Shown here: one piece after another, positions 36,457-44,833 of the stretch | Layout: every line of letters starts with the position of its first letter | Numbering within the stretch: position 1 is the first letter of the stretch | From: JBGPEQ01 sp050180895 | GTDB lineage: Bacteria > Pseudomonadota > Alphaproteobacteria > Dongiales > Dongiaceae | NCBI GenBank assembly: GCA_050180895.1 | Contig: JBFXDS010000002.1 | Location: 186,001 to 250,000 of the forward strand | Direction of reading: 5' to 3' | Length of the DNA: 64,000 nucleotides | Notes under the pieces: generated by a model | Seen by the model: only the letters and a program-made list of their open reading frames with translations | Database searches by the model: none | Told to the model about the DNA's origin: nothing | Translations under genes and position numbers: made by a program

Positions 36457-37056
36457 CTAATACAGCGTGGGTGTGCAGGCCCACAGCAACTCCGCCGTTT
36501 CGTCGCCGATGTTCGTGAAGTTGTATCGGCTGTTGCGCCGGATACAGAAGCTGTCGCCTTCGTTGAGCGTGAACTCGCCGGCATCGAGATCAAGCCTGAT
36601 GCTGCCGCTGATCACCAGGCCGGCCTCGTCCGCCGGCTGCAGCTTCGTCTTGTCGAGGCGCTCGCAGCCCGGCTCCAGATAGAGAATCAGCAGCTGAATA
36701 TTCTCGGACGAGTCGGGCGTCAGGATCTGCCGGATCATGCCGATCGAGCTCAGATCATGCGCCCGGCGCCGGTGACCGCGGACGATGATTCCTTCCTCGG
36801 CGGCGGCGGCCTCGTCCTGCGGACCGAAGAACCAATCGACCGGCGTCTCCAATGCCAGGCACAGACGGCGCAGGGAGCGGATCGACGGGGAGGTGAAACC
36901 CCGCTCGATCTGGCTGATCAGGCCGGGAGACAGGTTCGCCTTGTCCGCGGCTTCTCGTATCGACAGCCCCTTGGCTTTTCTGCGGGCGCGGATCTGACGG
37001 CCGAGACGCAGGTCGGCCTCCAGGGCGATGTCGTTGACGTTCAATTCCTTCACCAT
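36457..37056 (-). CDS. XRE-family regulator with C-terminal cupin domain
   Basis: A 199-residue repressor/sensor. Residues about 17-72 form the helix-turn-helix (GRQIRARRKAKGLSIREAAD, LSPGLISQIERGFTSPS, LRRLCLALETPVDWFF) and residues about 120-195 a cupin barrel (LILYLEPGCERLD, GSIRLDLDAGEFTLNEGDSF) that usually binds a small ligand. Such proteins control nearby transport and degradation genes. It is divergent from an ABC importer; the perfect palindrome at 37085-37100 in the shared promoter region is the obvious binding site. Confidence 0.92.
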   Translation of the reverse strand: MVKELNVNDIALEADLRLGRQIRARRKAKGLSIREAADKANLSPGLISQIERGFTSPSIRSLRRLCLALETPVDWFFGPQDEAAAAEEGIIVRGHRRRAHDLSSIGMIRQILTPDSSENIQLLILYLEPGCERLDKTKLQPADEAGLVISGSIRLDLDAGEFTLNEGDSFCIRRNSRYNFTNIGDETAELLWACTPTLY

Positions 37057-37084
37057 GGCGTCCTCGACGGCAATCGGGAGAAAC

Positions 37085-37100
37085 GTTCAATATATTGAAC
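37085..37100. promoter_or_regulatory. Perfect palindromic operator, probable XRE-cupin site
   Basis: GTTCAATATATTGAAC is a perfect 16-base palindrome 28 bases upstream of the regulator start and about 110 bases before the importer. The surrounding 37085-37140 is far more AT-rich than anything nearby, and contains TTGTAT-N17-TGATAT on the minus strand, a possible promoter of the regulator. Position and symmetry suggest autoregulation and control of the importer operon. Confidence 0.65.
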
Positions 37101-37209
37101 ATCTATATCACATAGGATCGTTTAGATATACAAATTGCTTGACACCGAGTGCCATGTCGCTCCTTATCCGCCGATAACCTTCAATCAACGAGATTCAGGG
37201 AGATACCCG

Positions 37210-38172
37210 ATGGGTTATCGATTTGCTGCCGGCTTCAAATCCGCCCTCTGCGGATTCGCTGCGATCCTGGCGTTGTCGGCCGGACAGGTACGGGCGGAGG
37301 AGCCGACCATCCGCGTCTTCACCGGCAGCACCGCCCACTGGGCGGATCTGGTGGTCGCCAACGAGAAGGGTTTCTTCAAGGAGGAGGGCATCCAGGTCGA
37401 GCCGACCTATTTCACGACCGGAGCGGCGGCGACGGAATCCTTCCTCGCGGGCCGGGGCGACATCGTCCTGACCTGCGAACTCGCATCGGTCGGCATGTGG
37501 AAGAAAGGCAGCGTGGTCGGAATCAGCCGTCAGGCGCGGTTGTTCGACCAAGAGTTCCTCGTCGTGCGCGGCGACGTCGAGACGCCCAAGGACCTCGAAG
37601 GCAAGACCGTGGCAACCCGTTTCGGATCGACCGTCGAGTATTTCCTGCGGAAGCTCATTGCCGACGAAGGACTCGATCCTTCCAAGATCAACATCATCAA
37701 CCTGGAGCCGGCCGACATGGTCGTGGCGCTCGACAGCGGAAGCATCCAGGGATATGCGAACTATATCCCGTTCCCGCAACTCTCCATGCGCGCGACGAAG
37801 GACGCCAAGATACTCGCGACGTCGGGGAAGTATATCCAGGAGAACTGCATCTACAGCGCGACGCGGACATTCGCCGAAGAGTCGAAGCCGCTGATCGTCT
37901 CGTTTCTGCGGGCGATCCGCCGGGGCGGCGAGTATGTCGAGAAGAACGTCGATGAAAGCGCGCAGATCGTCGCAGCGGAATTCAAGGGCAAAGCAGAGAA
38001 CATGAAACTCGTGATGGAGGGCATGGATTTCGCCGTCGGTTACGACCGGGATTTCCGCCGGAACATGCAGGCGGTCTCGGACTTCTTCGACCTGGGACCG
38101 ATTGACTGGAGCGCCTGGTTCGATCCGAGCGCATTGCAGACGGTGGCGCCGGATAGCATCGAGGCGGATTGA
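37210..38172 (+). CDS. ABC transporter substrate-binding protein, NitT/TauT (NMT1/SsuA-like) type
   Basis: A 320-residue periplasmic binding protein. Signal peptide residues 1-29 (ALCGFAAILALSAGQVRAEE). Mature segments VFTGSTAHWADLVVANEKGFFKEEGI near 34-60 and TGAAATESFLAGRGDIVLT near 69-87 are typical of the NMT1/SsuA family. Ligands in this family are sulfonates, nitrate, bicarbonate, pyrimidines and other small organics. ATG at 37210 follows CAGGGAGATACCCG. First gene of a five-gene plus-strand run facing the XRE-cupin regulator. Confidence 0.88.
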   Translation: MGYRFAAGFKSALCGFAAILALSAGQVRAEEPTIRVFTGSTAHWADLVVANEKGFFKEEGIQVEPTYFTTGAAATESFLAGRGDIVLTCELASVGMWKKGSVVGISRQARLFDQEFLVVRGDVETPKDLEGKTVATRFGSTVEYFLRKLIADEGLDPSKINIINLEPADMVVALDSGSIQGYANYIPFPQLSMRATKDAKILATSGKYIQENCIYSATRTFAEESKPLIVSFLRAIRRGGEYVEKNVDESAQIVAAEFKGKAENMKLVMEGMDFAVGYDRDFRRNMQAVSDFFDLGPIDWSAWFDPSALQTVAPDSIEAD

Positions 38173-38210
38173 TCCCCGGTCCCATACCCGAGAAATCAGG
38201 GCGTGCAGAA

Positions 38211-39053
38211 ATGCACACAGGGGAGTCGTCGGCCGTGACGTCACCACCCGAACCGAAGGTCCGACTTCAAGCCGTTTCGAAGTCGTTCCTGGGCAGCCAC
38301 AGCGGCAAATATTTCGCGCTCAGGGACGTCGAGCTGGAGATCGAGGGCGGCAGCTTCTGCTGCCTCCTTGGTCCCAGCGGATGCGGCAAGACGACCGTCC
38401 TCAACCTGATCGCCGGCTTCGATCGGCCGACCGACGGCGCCGTCACCCTGGGCGGCGAGCCGATCGTCGGCCCGGGGCCGGATCGTGCGGTGGTCTTCCA
38501 GGATGTCGGCTCGGCGCTTTTCCCCTGGCTCACAGTTCGGGAAAACATCGCCTTCGGCCCGCGCATGCGCCGTATCCCGCAGGCGATCTACGAGCCGCTT
38601 GTCGCGCAGTATGGGGAGCTCGTCGGCTTGGCTGCCCACCTCGACAAGTTTCCTTTCGAACTCTCCGGCGGCATGAAGCAGCGCGCGCAGATCGCACGCG
38701 CGCTCGTCAACGAGCCGGAGATGTTGTTGATGGATGAGCCCTTTGCCGCTCTCGATGCCATTACGAAGCGGATACTGCAGAACGAGCTGGCACGCATGTG
38801 GCAGGCGACCCGGAAGACCATCGTCTACATCACGCACGACCTGAACGAAGCCCTGCTTCTGGGAAGCCAGGTTGCCGTGATGAGTGCCGGGCCTTCCGCG
38901 CGCATCAAGACCGCCCTGGCGGTCGATCTGCCGCGGCCCCGCGATCAGGGCGACGCCGAATTCGTCCGTCTGCAGCGGCAACTCGAGAGCCTCATTCGCG
39001 AGGAAGTGGAACGTGGTGAGCCAGGACAAATCGGCGCCCGCCTTCGGGGCTGA
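38211..39053 (+). CDS. ABC transporter ATPase, NitT/TauT type
   Basis: A 280-residue ATPase. Walker A is LLGPSGCGKTTVLNLIAG near residues 49-66, the signature LSGGMKQRAQIARALVNEP near 150-168, Walker B MLLMDEPFAALDA next to it, and the H-loop VYITHDLNEALLL near 206. Close to SsuB/TauB. The ATG at 38211 gives a usual length; a TTG at 38169 overlapping the preceding stop is an alternative. The permease gene begins inside its 3' end. Confidence 0.9.
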   Translation: MHTGESSAVTSPPEPKVRLQAVSKSFLGSHSGKYFALRDVELEIEGGSFCCLLGPSGCGKTTVLNLIAGFDRPTDGAVTLGGEPIVGPGPDRAVVFQDVGSALFPWLTVRENIAFGPRMRRIPQAIYEPLVAQYGELVGLAAHLDKFPFELSGGMKQRAQIARALVNEPEMLLMDEPFAALDAITKRILQNELARMWQATRKTIVYITHDLNEALLLGSQVAVMSAGPSARIKTALAVDLPRPRDQGDAEFVRLQRQLESLIREEVERGEPGQIGARLRG

Positions 39054-39876
39054 GGGCCGCGTGCGGGCGGAGACCGCGCCGGCGACCGGGGCATCGTGGC
39101 TCGGCAGCGCAAGGCGGCTCCGGCCGGTCGTCGTGGGGGCGATCTCGCTCGTCGCGGTGACGGTGCTCTGGCATCTCTCCACCATCTACATCTTCAATCC
39201 AGTGCTCGTCCCGACGCCCTTTGCGACCTTCCGCGAGGCCGTCGCGATGATCGAGTCGGGCGAACTCTTCGTGCATGTCGGGATCAGCCTGAAGCGCATA
39301 CTCGTGGGTTTCGTCACAGGGTCCGTCGTCGGCATCGTCATTGGAACGCTGATCGGTCATTTCCGGCTGCTCCGGGAGTTCGCGGATCCGGTGATCGAGT
39401 TGATCCGCCCGATCTCGCCGGTCGCCCTCGTGCCGGTGGCCATCCTGTGGTTCGGCATCGAGGAGCTGTCGCGATACTTCATCATCTTCTACGCGACGGT
39501 CCTGGTGGTGATGCTGAACACGGCGGCGGGCGTGTCCGTCCAGCCAGTGACGCGGTTGCGCGCCGCCAAGAGCCTGGGAGCGGACAATCGCCAGATCTTC
39601 CTCCATGTCGTGCTGCCCTCGGCCGTACCGCACATCCTGACGGGCATGCGCATCGCGATCGGCTTCTCGTTCATGGGCGTGGTCGCCGCCGAGATGATCG
39701 GAGCGAGCACCGGCATCGGCTACCTGATCATGCAGTCGCGTCTGATGATCCTGCCCGAGCGCATGTTCGTCGGCCTCGTGAGCCTCAGCATCGTCGGATT
39801 GATCACGGACCGAATCTTCCGCTGGCTGCTCGACTGGTCGACGAGGAGATTCACGCAGTACCAGGCCAAGGCCTAA
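39013..39876 (+). CDS. ABC transporter permease, NitT/TauT (SsuC) type
   Basis: A 287-residue membrane protein with six predicted helices. The first runs RPVVVGAISLVAVTVLWHLS near residues 37-56; the EAA loop AAKSLGADNRQIFLHVVLPSAVPHIL near 183-208 contacts the ATPase. GTG at 39013 (or 39016) is chosen because GAGGAAGTGGAAC precedes it; it overlaps the ATPase gene by 41 bases, implying coupled translation. Forms the importer with the two preceding genes. Confidence 0.9.
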   Translation: MVSQDKSAPAFGAEGRVRAETAPATGASWLGSARRLRPVVVGAISLVAVTVLWHLSTIYIFNPVLVPTPFATFREAVAMIESGELFVHVGISLKRILVGFVTGSVVGIVIGTLIGHFRLLREFADPVIELIRPISPVALVPVAILWFGIEELSRYFIIFYATVLVVMLNTAAGVSVQPVTRLRAAKSLGADNRQIFLHVVLPSAVPHILTGMRIAIGFSFMGVVAAEMIGASTGIGYLIMQSRLMILPERMFVGLVSLSIVGLITDRIFRWLLDWSTRRFTQYQAKA

Positions 39877-39917
39877 GCGCACGGCCCGCGACCGCACAAC
39901 ACAGAGGGTTTCGGAAA

Positions 39918-41282
39918 ATGACAGACCACAGCGGACATGCCGTCGTCCTGTCGGGCGACAGGGTTTTCGACGGCAAGGGAAACACCATCGAGAATGGCGT
40001 CGTGGTCGTCCGCGACGGTCTGATCGAATCCGTCGGGCCGAGGTCCAAGCTCCGGATCCCGGAAGGGGCGGAGACCGTCGATTGCAGTGGATGCACGCTT
40101 CTTCCCGGCCTGATCGACGCCCACATCCACCTGGCCGCGCAGAACGTCTACAATTTCGACAACTACCGGATCGCGACCTTCGAAGTGACGCCGCAGTTGC
40201 AGCAGATGTACGCGCTGCTGCACGCGCAGATGTGCTTCGAGATGGGGTTCACCACGCTGCGGGACATGTCCTGGATCACGCCCCGGGGACTGTTCACCAA
40301 CGAGATGGTCGCCGTCCGGGACGCCATCACCCAGCAGATATTCTCCGGCCCCCGCATACTGGCCGGCGGCTGGGCGGTCATGACCTTCGCCCATCTCGAG
40401 TTGCTGCTGCCGCACCACGCGCCGCGGGCGCCGGGCTCGACGGCGGACGGCCCGTGGGAACTGCGGAAGATGGTGCGTGCGCAACTGCGCGATGGAGCCG
40501 ACTTCGTCAAGACCTGCGCCTCGGGCGGCGGCGGCACGGATCACCAGGACGCGCGCGGGATCCTGAACATGACGATGGAGGAGCTGAGCGCGATCGTCGA
40601 CGAGGCCCATTCGCTCGGCAAGCGCGTGGCCACCCACGCCTGGACTCCGCAGTCGCAGAAGAACGCCATCCGCGCCGGCACCGACACGCTCGAACACTGC
40701 GTGCAGACCGACGACGAAGCGATCGAGATGATGAAGGCGGCCGGCATTCCCCTCATCCCCACCCTGGCGGTCCGGACGGACCATGCGCTGGAACTGGTGG
40801 GCAAGGCGGGCGCGTCGAAGTTCGTCATGGACAACTATCGGCGCCATCAGAAGTTCTGCTTCCAGAACTTCAAGAAGCTGCATCAGTCGGGCGTGAAGAT
40901 CGCCTTGGGGACGGACCTGAACATCCAACCGAACATGGGCGAGAACGCGATCGAACTGGAGGTCTATGTCACGCTCGGCATGACGCCGGCCGAAGCACTG
41001 CAGGCGGCCACGGGCAACGCCGCGGAAGCGGTGGGCCTGGCCCATAAGATCGGCACGCTCGAGAGCGGAAAAGTCGCGGACGTGATCGCCGTCTCCGGAA
41101 ATCCGTGCCGCGATGTCACGCTCTTGCGGACACGCCGCAACATCCGGGTGGTTATGAAGGATGGCCGCATCGAGATCGACCGCCGCGGCGACCGGAACGA
41201 GCGCGTCATCCACCGCGCCGACTGGGATTGGCCGCGTCTGGGCAGCGCGCGCGCCGGCGGGTGCTGCGGCGTGGACCGTTAG
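39918..41282 (+). CDS. Amidohydrolase, Xaa-Pro/Xaa-Arg dipeptidase-like (imidazolonepropionase-like)
   Basis: A 454-residue metal-dependent hydrolase. Metal ligands are all visible: LLPGLIDAHIHLAAQN near residues 64-79, the probable carboxylated Lys in DFVKTCASGGGGTDHQ near 195-210, His in RVATHAWTPQS near 238, His in TDTLEHCVQTD near 258, and the Asp in IALGTDLNIQPNMGEN near 331-346. The length and TLESGKVADVIAVSGNP near the end fit the cluster of N-acyl or dipeptide hydrolases. It ends with a Cys pair (GGCCGVDR). Placed after a NitT/TauT importer, it probably hydrolyses the imported amide or peptide-like compound. Confidence 0.87.
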   Translation: MTDHSGHAVVLSGDRVFDGKGNTIENGVVVVRDGLIESVGPRSKLRIPEGAETVDCSGCTLLPGLIDAHIHLAAQNVYNFDNYRIATFEVTPQLQQMYALLHAQMCFEMGFTTLRDMSWITPRGLFTNEMVAVRDAITQQIFSGPRILAGGWAVMTFAHLELLLPHHAPRAPGSTADGPWELRKMVRAQLRDGADFVKTCASGGGGTDHQDARGILNMTMEELSAIVDEAHSLGKRVATHAWTPQSQKNAIRAGTDTLEHCVQTDDEAIEMMKAAGIPLIPTLAVRTDHALELVGKAGASKFVMDNYRRHQKFCFQNFKKLHQSGVKIALGTDLNIQPNMGENAIELEVYVTLGMTPAEALQAATGNAAEAVGLAHKIGTLESGKVADVIAVSGNPCRDVTLLRTRRNIRVVMKDGRIEIDRRGDRNERVIHRADWDWPRLGSARAGGCCGVDR

Positions 41283-41375
41283 CGCGGCAGCCCGCCTCCG
41301 CGGGCCCGCCGATCCGGGCGCGCCTGGGCCGGACGCGGGACTTTCGGGGAAGGGGCGGCCGTCCACGGTGCTCAC

Positions 41376-42242
41376 GTGAAGCGCATGTCGAAGGCGAATG
41401 CGGTGCTCTGCATGGTTGCGGGGGGAATCGTGCTCGCCCTCAGCGACGGCCTCGCCAAGTGGCTCGTCGCCCGCTACCCGGTCGGTCAGATCATCTTCTT
41501 TCGCGGCATCTTCACCCTCATGCTGGTGATCGCCGTCGGCTTAGTCTTCTGGAGCCGGAAGGCGCTGAAGGTGCGAAGCCATCTTGCTCAGACATCGAGG
41601 GCCGTGCTGGACGTCTTGTCCTCGTTCCTGCTCGTCATCGGCTTGGCACTTCTGCCTCTCAATCAAGTCACGGCGATCATGTTCGCGGGACCGATCTTCA
41701 TCGCCTTTCTCGCCTCGCCCTTGCTCGACGAGCGGATCAGCATGGGGCGATGGGGCGCCATCGTCGCCGGCTTCGCCGGTGTCGTCATCATGCTGCAGCC
41801 GACGGAGTTTTCCTGGCTGGGGCTCATTCCGCTCGGCGCGGCGTTCGCCGGCGCCTTGCGGGACATCGTGACGCGCCGGATGTCCACGACCGATTCCTCG
41901 CTCTCGATCCTCCTGTTCACGACCGCCTTGAACAGCCTGGCCGGAGGCATCACGGCGCTGGCCGGCTGGCCGTTGCCGACGGCCGTCGATCTCGGCCTCA
42001 TGTGCCTCGCCGGGCTGCTGACCGCCGGCTCGCAGATCCTGATGATCGAGGCATTCCTGCGCGGAGAGGCGGCGTTCGTCGCTCCGTTCAAGTATCTCCT
42101 GGTCATCTGGGCGACGGTGATCGGATTCGCCGTCTGGGGGGAAGTGCCGACGCTTTGGACCATTTTCGGCGCCGCAATCGTCATTGCCTGCGGCATCTAC
42201 ATCTTGTGGAGCAACAGGCTCGCGACGTACGGGCAGACCTAG
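41376..42242 (+). CDS. EamA/DMT family transporter
   Basis: A 288-residue membrane protein with two EamA repeats and about ten helices (first CMVAGGIVLALSDGLAKWL near residue 12, second half starting LIPLGAAFAGALRDIVTRR near 150). Family members export or exchange amino acids and other metabolites. GTG start at 41376, an ATG three codons later is possible. It follows the amidohydrolase by 93 bases, and its 3' end overlaps the convergent KDPG aldolase gene by 4 bases. It might export a by-product of the amidohydrolase pathway. Confidence 0.88.
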   Translation: MKRMSKANAVLCMVAGGIVLALSDGLAKWLVARYPVGQIIFFRGIFTLMLVIAVGLVFWSRKALKVRSHLAQTSRAVLDVLSSFLLVIGLALLPLNQVTAIMFAGPIFIAFLASPLLDERISMGRWGAIVAGFAGVVIMLQPTEFSWLGLIPLGAAFAGALRDIVTRRMSTTDSSLSILLFTTALNSLAGGITALAGWPLPTAVDLGLMCLAGLLTAGSQILMIEAFLRGEAAFVAPFKYLLVIWATVIGFAVWGEVPTLWTIFGAAIVIACGIYILWSNRLATYGQT

Positions 42243-42874
42243 GCGGCGCGGGGAAGGTTGGCAGCGGCGCGGGCGAGGGCAGTGATGGCGGGCCAGTCGC
42301 CGGCGTCGAGGGCGGCCTTCGGCGTGAGCCAGGAGCCGCCGACGGCGAGCACGTTGGGGAGCGCCAGATAGGCCGGCGCCTTGGCCGCATCGATGCCGCC
42401 GGTGGGGCAGAAGGCGACATCGGGGAAGGGGCCGTGCAAGGCCTTCAGCACGGCCACGCCGCCGGCCGGCTCGGCCGGGAAGAACTTCAGCGCCGTGAGT
42501 CCTGCGGCCTGCGCCAGCATCAGCTCGGTCGGGGTCACGACGCCCGGCAAGTAGGGGAGGTTCGCCTGCTGCGCCAAGTCGGCCAGTTCCTGCGCGAAGC
42601 CGGGGCTGACGATGAAGCGGGCGCCGAGCTTCCGGGCCTCGGCGACATGGTTGCGCCGCGTGACCGTGCCGAGGCCGACGATCGCGCCGGGCACCTGCTC
42701 GATCATCGCGCGGGCCGCGGCCGCGGCTGCGCCGGTACGCAGCGTGACCTCGATGACCGGCAGCCCGCCCTCGACGAGCGCCCGCGCCAACGGCACCGCG
42801 GCCGCGGCATCGTCGATGGCGACGACGGGGATGACGGGCGCCCGGCCGAGGATGTCTCGCATGTCCATGTGCAT
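42239..42874 (-). CDS. eda: 2-dehydro-3-deoxy-phosphogluconate aldolase / 4-hydroxy-2-oxoglutarate aldolase
   Basis: A 211-residue class I aldolase of the usual Eda size. PVIPVVAIDDAAAAVPLARALVEGG near 13-37 and IEVTLRTGAAAAAARAM near 41-57 carry the catalytic Glu; IVGLGTVTRRN near 65 and the Schiff-base lysine in LTALKFFPAEPAGG near 128-141 follow, then FCPTGGIDAAKAPAYLALPN. It splits KDPG to pyruvate and glyceraldehyde 3-phosphate. Divergent from KDG kinase, the step before it, across a 132-base promoter region. Confidence 0.95.
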   Translation of the reverse strand: MHMDMRDILGRAPVIPVVAIDDAAAAVPLARALVEGGLPVIEVTLRTGAAAAAARAMIEQVPGAIVGLGTVTRRNHVAEARKLGARFIVSPGFAQELADLAQQANLPYLPGVVTPTELMLAQAAGLTALKFFPAEPAGGVAVLKALHGPFPDVAFCPTGGIDAAKAPAYLALPNVLAVGGSWLTPKAALDAGDWPAITALARAAANLPRAA

Positions 42875-43006
42875 GCAACGCTTGCCGCCGTCCGGGGTTG
42901 CCTCGATCGGACAACACTAACAATCTAGCGATGTGCTTCCAAGCAAGGACTCGGACCACCGATGCGACGCCGTTTCCGAGGTCGGAGTCTAGGGACCGGA
43001 ACTGAC

Positions 43007-43945
43007 ATGACCCGAGTCGCTGCGATCGGCGAATGCATGATCGAGCTGCGCCATGCCGATGCGGCGACGCTGAAGCTCGGCTTCGGCGGCGACACATTGA
43101 ACACGGCGGTCTATCTGGCGCGGCTCGGGCGCGAGACCGGCTTGCGGGTCGACTATGTGACGGCGCTCGGCGACGATGCCTACAGCGACGGCATGATCGC
43201 GGCCTGGCAGGAGGAGGGGGTGGGCACCGACTTGGTTGCGCGCCTGCTGGGACGGCTGCCGGGCCTCTACATCATCCGCACGGATGCGCAGGGCGAGCGC
43301 TCGTTCACCTACTTCCGTTCGGCGGCGGCGGCGCGCGACATGCTGCGCGACGGCCGCGACACGCGTCTGGCGGAGCGGCTCTCCGGCTATGGCTGCCTGT
43401 ATTTTTCCGGGATCACGCTCTCGATCCTGGATGACGGGCAGCGGCGCCTGCTGATGGACATCCTCGACCGGCTCCGCGGCACGGGCACGCGCATCGCCTT
43501 CGACAGCAATTTCCGGACGACGGGCTGGCCGGACATCGCCGCCGCGCGGCACTGGATGAACGAGGCATTGCGACGCTGCGATATCGCCCTGCCGACGCTC
43601 GACGATGAGCAGCGCCTGTTCGGCGACGCCGGTGCCGAAGCCTGTCTCGCCCGGCTGCGTCAACTCGGCATCGGCGAGATCGTGCTGAAGCTCAGCGCCG
43701 AGGGTAGCCTCGTCTGGTTCTCTGGCGCCTCCGCGGCGACCCATGTGCCGCCCGTGACTGTCGCCACGGTGGTGGACACGACCGCGGCCGGCGATTCCTT
43801 CAACGCCGGCTATCTCTTCGGCCGGCTGACCGGCCGCGACCTTGCCGCTGCCGCCGCGCTCGGCAGCCGTCTCGCCGCGATTAAAATCCAGCATCCGGGA
43901 GCCATCATCGCGCGCGATGCCATGCCGGATCTGTGGACGGGCTGA
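43007..43945 (+). CDS. kdgK: 2-keto-3-deoxygluconate kinase (PfkB family sugar kinase)
   Basis: A 312-residue ribokinase-fold kinase. AAIGECMIELRH at residues 5-16, LGFGGDTLNTAVYLARLG near 24-41 (first PfkB motif), and DTTAAGDSFNAGYLFGRLTG near 255-274 (second PfkB motif with the catalytic Asp). The GECMIEL opening and FGGDTLNTA are typical of KDG kinases. It phosphorylates KDG to KDPG for the Eda aldolase opposite. ATG at 43007; the frame's upstream part is not conserved-looking. Confidence 0.92.
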   Translation: MTRVAAIGECMIELRHADAATLKLGFGGDTLNTAVYLARLGRETGLRVDYVTALGDDAYSDGMIAAWQEEGVGTDLVARLLGRLPGLYIIRTDAQGERSFTYFRSAAAARDMLRDGRDTRLAERLSGYGCLYFSGITLSILDDGQRRLLMDILDRLRGTGTRIAFDSNFRTTGWPDIAAARHWMNEALRRCDIALPTLDDEQRLFGDAGAEACLARLRQLGIGEIVLKLSAEGSLVWFSGASAATHVPPVTVATVVDTTAAGDSFNAGYLFGRLTGRDLAAAAALGSRLAAIKIQHPGAIIARDAMPDLWTG

Positions 43946-44029
43946 CCCGAAGATCGGCAGCGTCAGCGGCGGCGCGACTTCGAGCGTCGCAGGAGGCCGT
44001 GCCAGAAATCGGCGCGCTTCACGCTCGCA

Positions 44030-44244
44030 CAAAGAGAAAGCCCGTCGCGTGCGACGGGCTCTACATCTCAACGGCCGGGACATCGAAAGGACCGTCGCCC
44101 TGGAATCTAAACACTATCCGTAAAAGGCTACTAAACATCGAAGGTTAATGGTTGGACATTAGTCGATGGGGCGGAAGCCTCGGTCCGAGCATAAGCAACA
44201 GGCGGCCGCCATTTCGGGCGGGCCGACCGTGGATCTTTCCACCA
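44030..44244 (-). ncRNA. Candidate small RNA on the minus strand
   Basis: The stretch 43946-44389 has no credible gene. On the minus strand it has a promoter-like pair (TTGAGC at 44275-44280, TATGTT at 44251-44256, spacing 18) and about 200 bases later a textbook intrinsic terminator (44031-44060). The DNA between is clearly more AT-rich than neighbouring genes (for example 44100-44165) and short frames in it look random. A transcript of about 215 bases would result. No known RNA family was recognised. Confidence 0.35.
44031..44060 (-). terminator. Intrinsic terminator, minus strand
   Basis: Arms AGCCCGTCGC (44039-44048) and GCGACGGGCT (44051-44060) are perfectly complementary, and on the minus strand the stem is followed by TTCTCTTTG. 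There is no T-run on the plus side, so it serves leftward transcripts. The nearest minus-strand gene ends 330 bases upstream at 44390, an unusually long distance. Confidence 0.8.
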
Positions 44245-44250
44245 TCGGCG

Positions 44251-44280
44251 AACATAGTGACGTGTATGATGGACGCTCAA
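44251..44280 (-). promoter_or_regulatory. Possible sigma-70 promoter, minus strand
   Basis: TTGAGC (44275-44280) and TATGTT (44251-44256) are separated by 18 bases on the minus strand. Both hexamers have four of six consensus bases. It would start transcription near 44244, ahead of the orphan terminator. Confidence 0.35.
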
Positions 44281-44389
44281 GCCGTCTTGGCCAGCCTCGC
44301 CATCCGGGCCGATGCGAAGCATCGCCGCGTCGTCAAGTGCATGCGGACCGGAACGACAGGGTAGGCCATGGGGATCACCGATCGCCGAC

Positions 44390-44821
44390 TCAGGGCCTGA
44401 CGCCCGCAACCACCTGTCCGGTGGCGCTGTCTTCGATCCACAGATAGGTCGTATAGGAGGGCATGTCGAAGCAGAACATGTAGCAGACGTCCCGCTTGAC
44501 GTCGTAGATGTGGCCGGCCTTCAGCTCGATCGTATCGGAGCGCCTGACTGCTTGCGTCTTGTAGCTGCGGTATTCGTAGGTGACCTCATATGCGCCTGGC
44601 GCTAGCTTGACGGATTTGCGCAATCCGTCGCGCGACGCATCGAAATAGAGATAGCCCTCCCTTTCGATTGAGACGATGCAGAAGGGGCAGTCACCCCGGT
44701 TTTCGACGACGGCTAGCTGCTGGTCGCCCAGGTCCGGTCCCTGGTAGGCCGTCATGTCCGGCGCCGTGAGGCCGCAGGCGGCGCAACCCAAGACCATGGC
44801 GGTGATGAAGGCGCGCTGCAT
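44390..44821 (-). CDS. Hypothetical lipoprotein with two Cys pairs
   Basis: A 143-residue exported protein. Residues 1-13 (RAFITAMVLGCAAC) form a lipoprotein signal with the lipobox VLGC at residues 10-13. The mature part has CPFC (about 46-49), a PEGA-like strand KLAPGAYEVTYEY (about 72-84), and CYMFC (about 112-116), so disulfides are likely. I recognise no family beyond this PEGA-like resemblance, which is weak. Last of five minus-strand genes with similar features. Confidence 0.6.
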   Translation of the reverse strand: MQRAFITAMVLGCAACGLTAPDMTAYQGPDLGDQQLAVVENRGDCPFCIVSIEREGYLYFDASRDGLRKSVKLAPGAYEVTYEYRSYKTQAVRRSDTIELKAGHIYDVKRDVCYMFCFDMPSYTTYLWIEDSATGQVVAGVRP

Positions 44822-44833
44822 GTCGCCTCTCTT

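Noticed and set aside
38169..38210. TTG start for the NitT/TauT ATPase overlapping the preceding stop
   Set aside because: The ATG at 38211 gives a normal family length. The TTG extension is low complexity; kept only as an alternative.
44131..44447. Short frames on both strands in the gap near 44.2 kb
   Set aside because: They overlap each other, show no protein-like composition or ribosome sites, and coincide with the possible small RNA.
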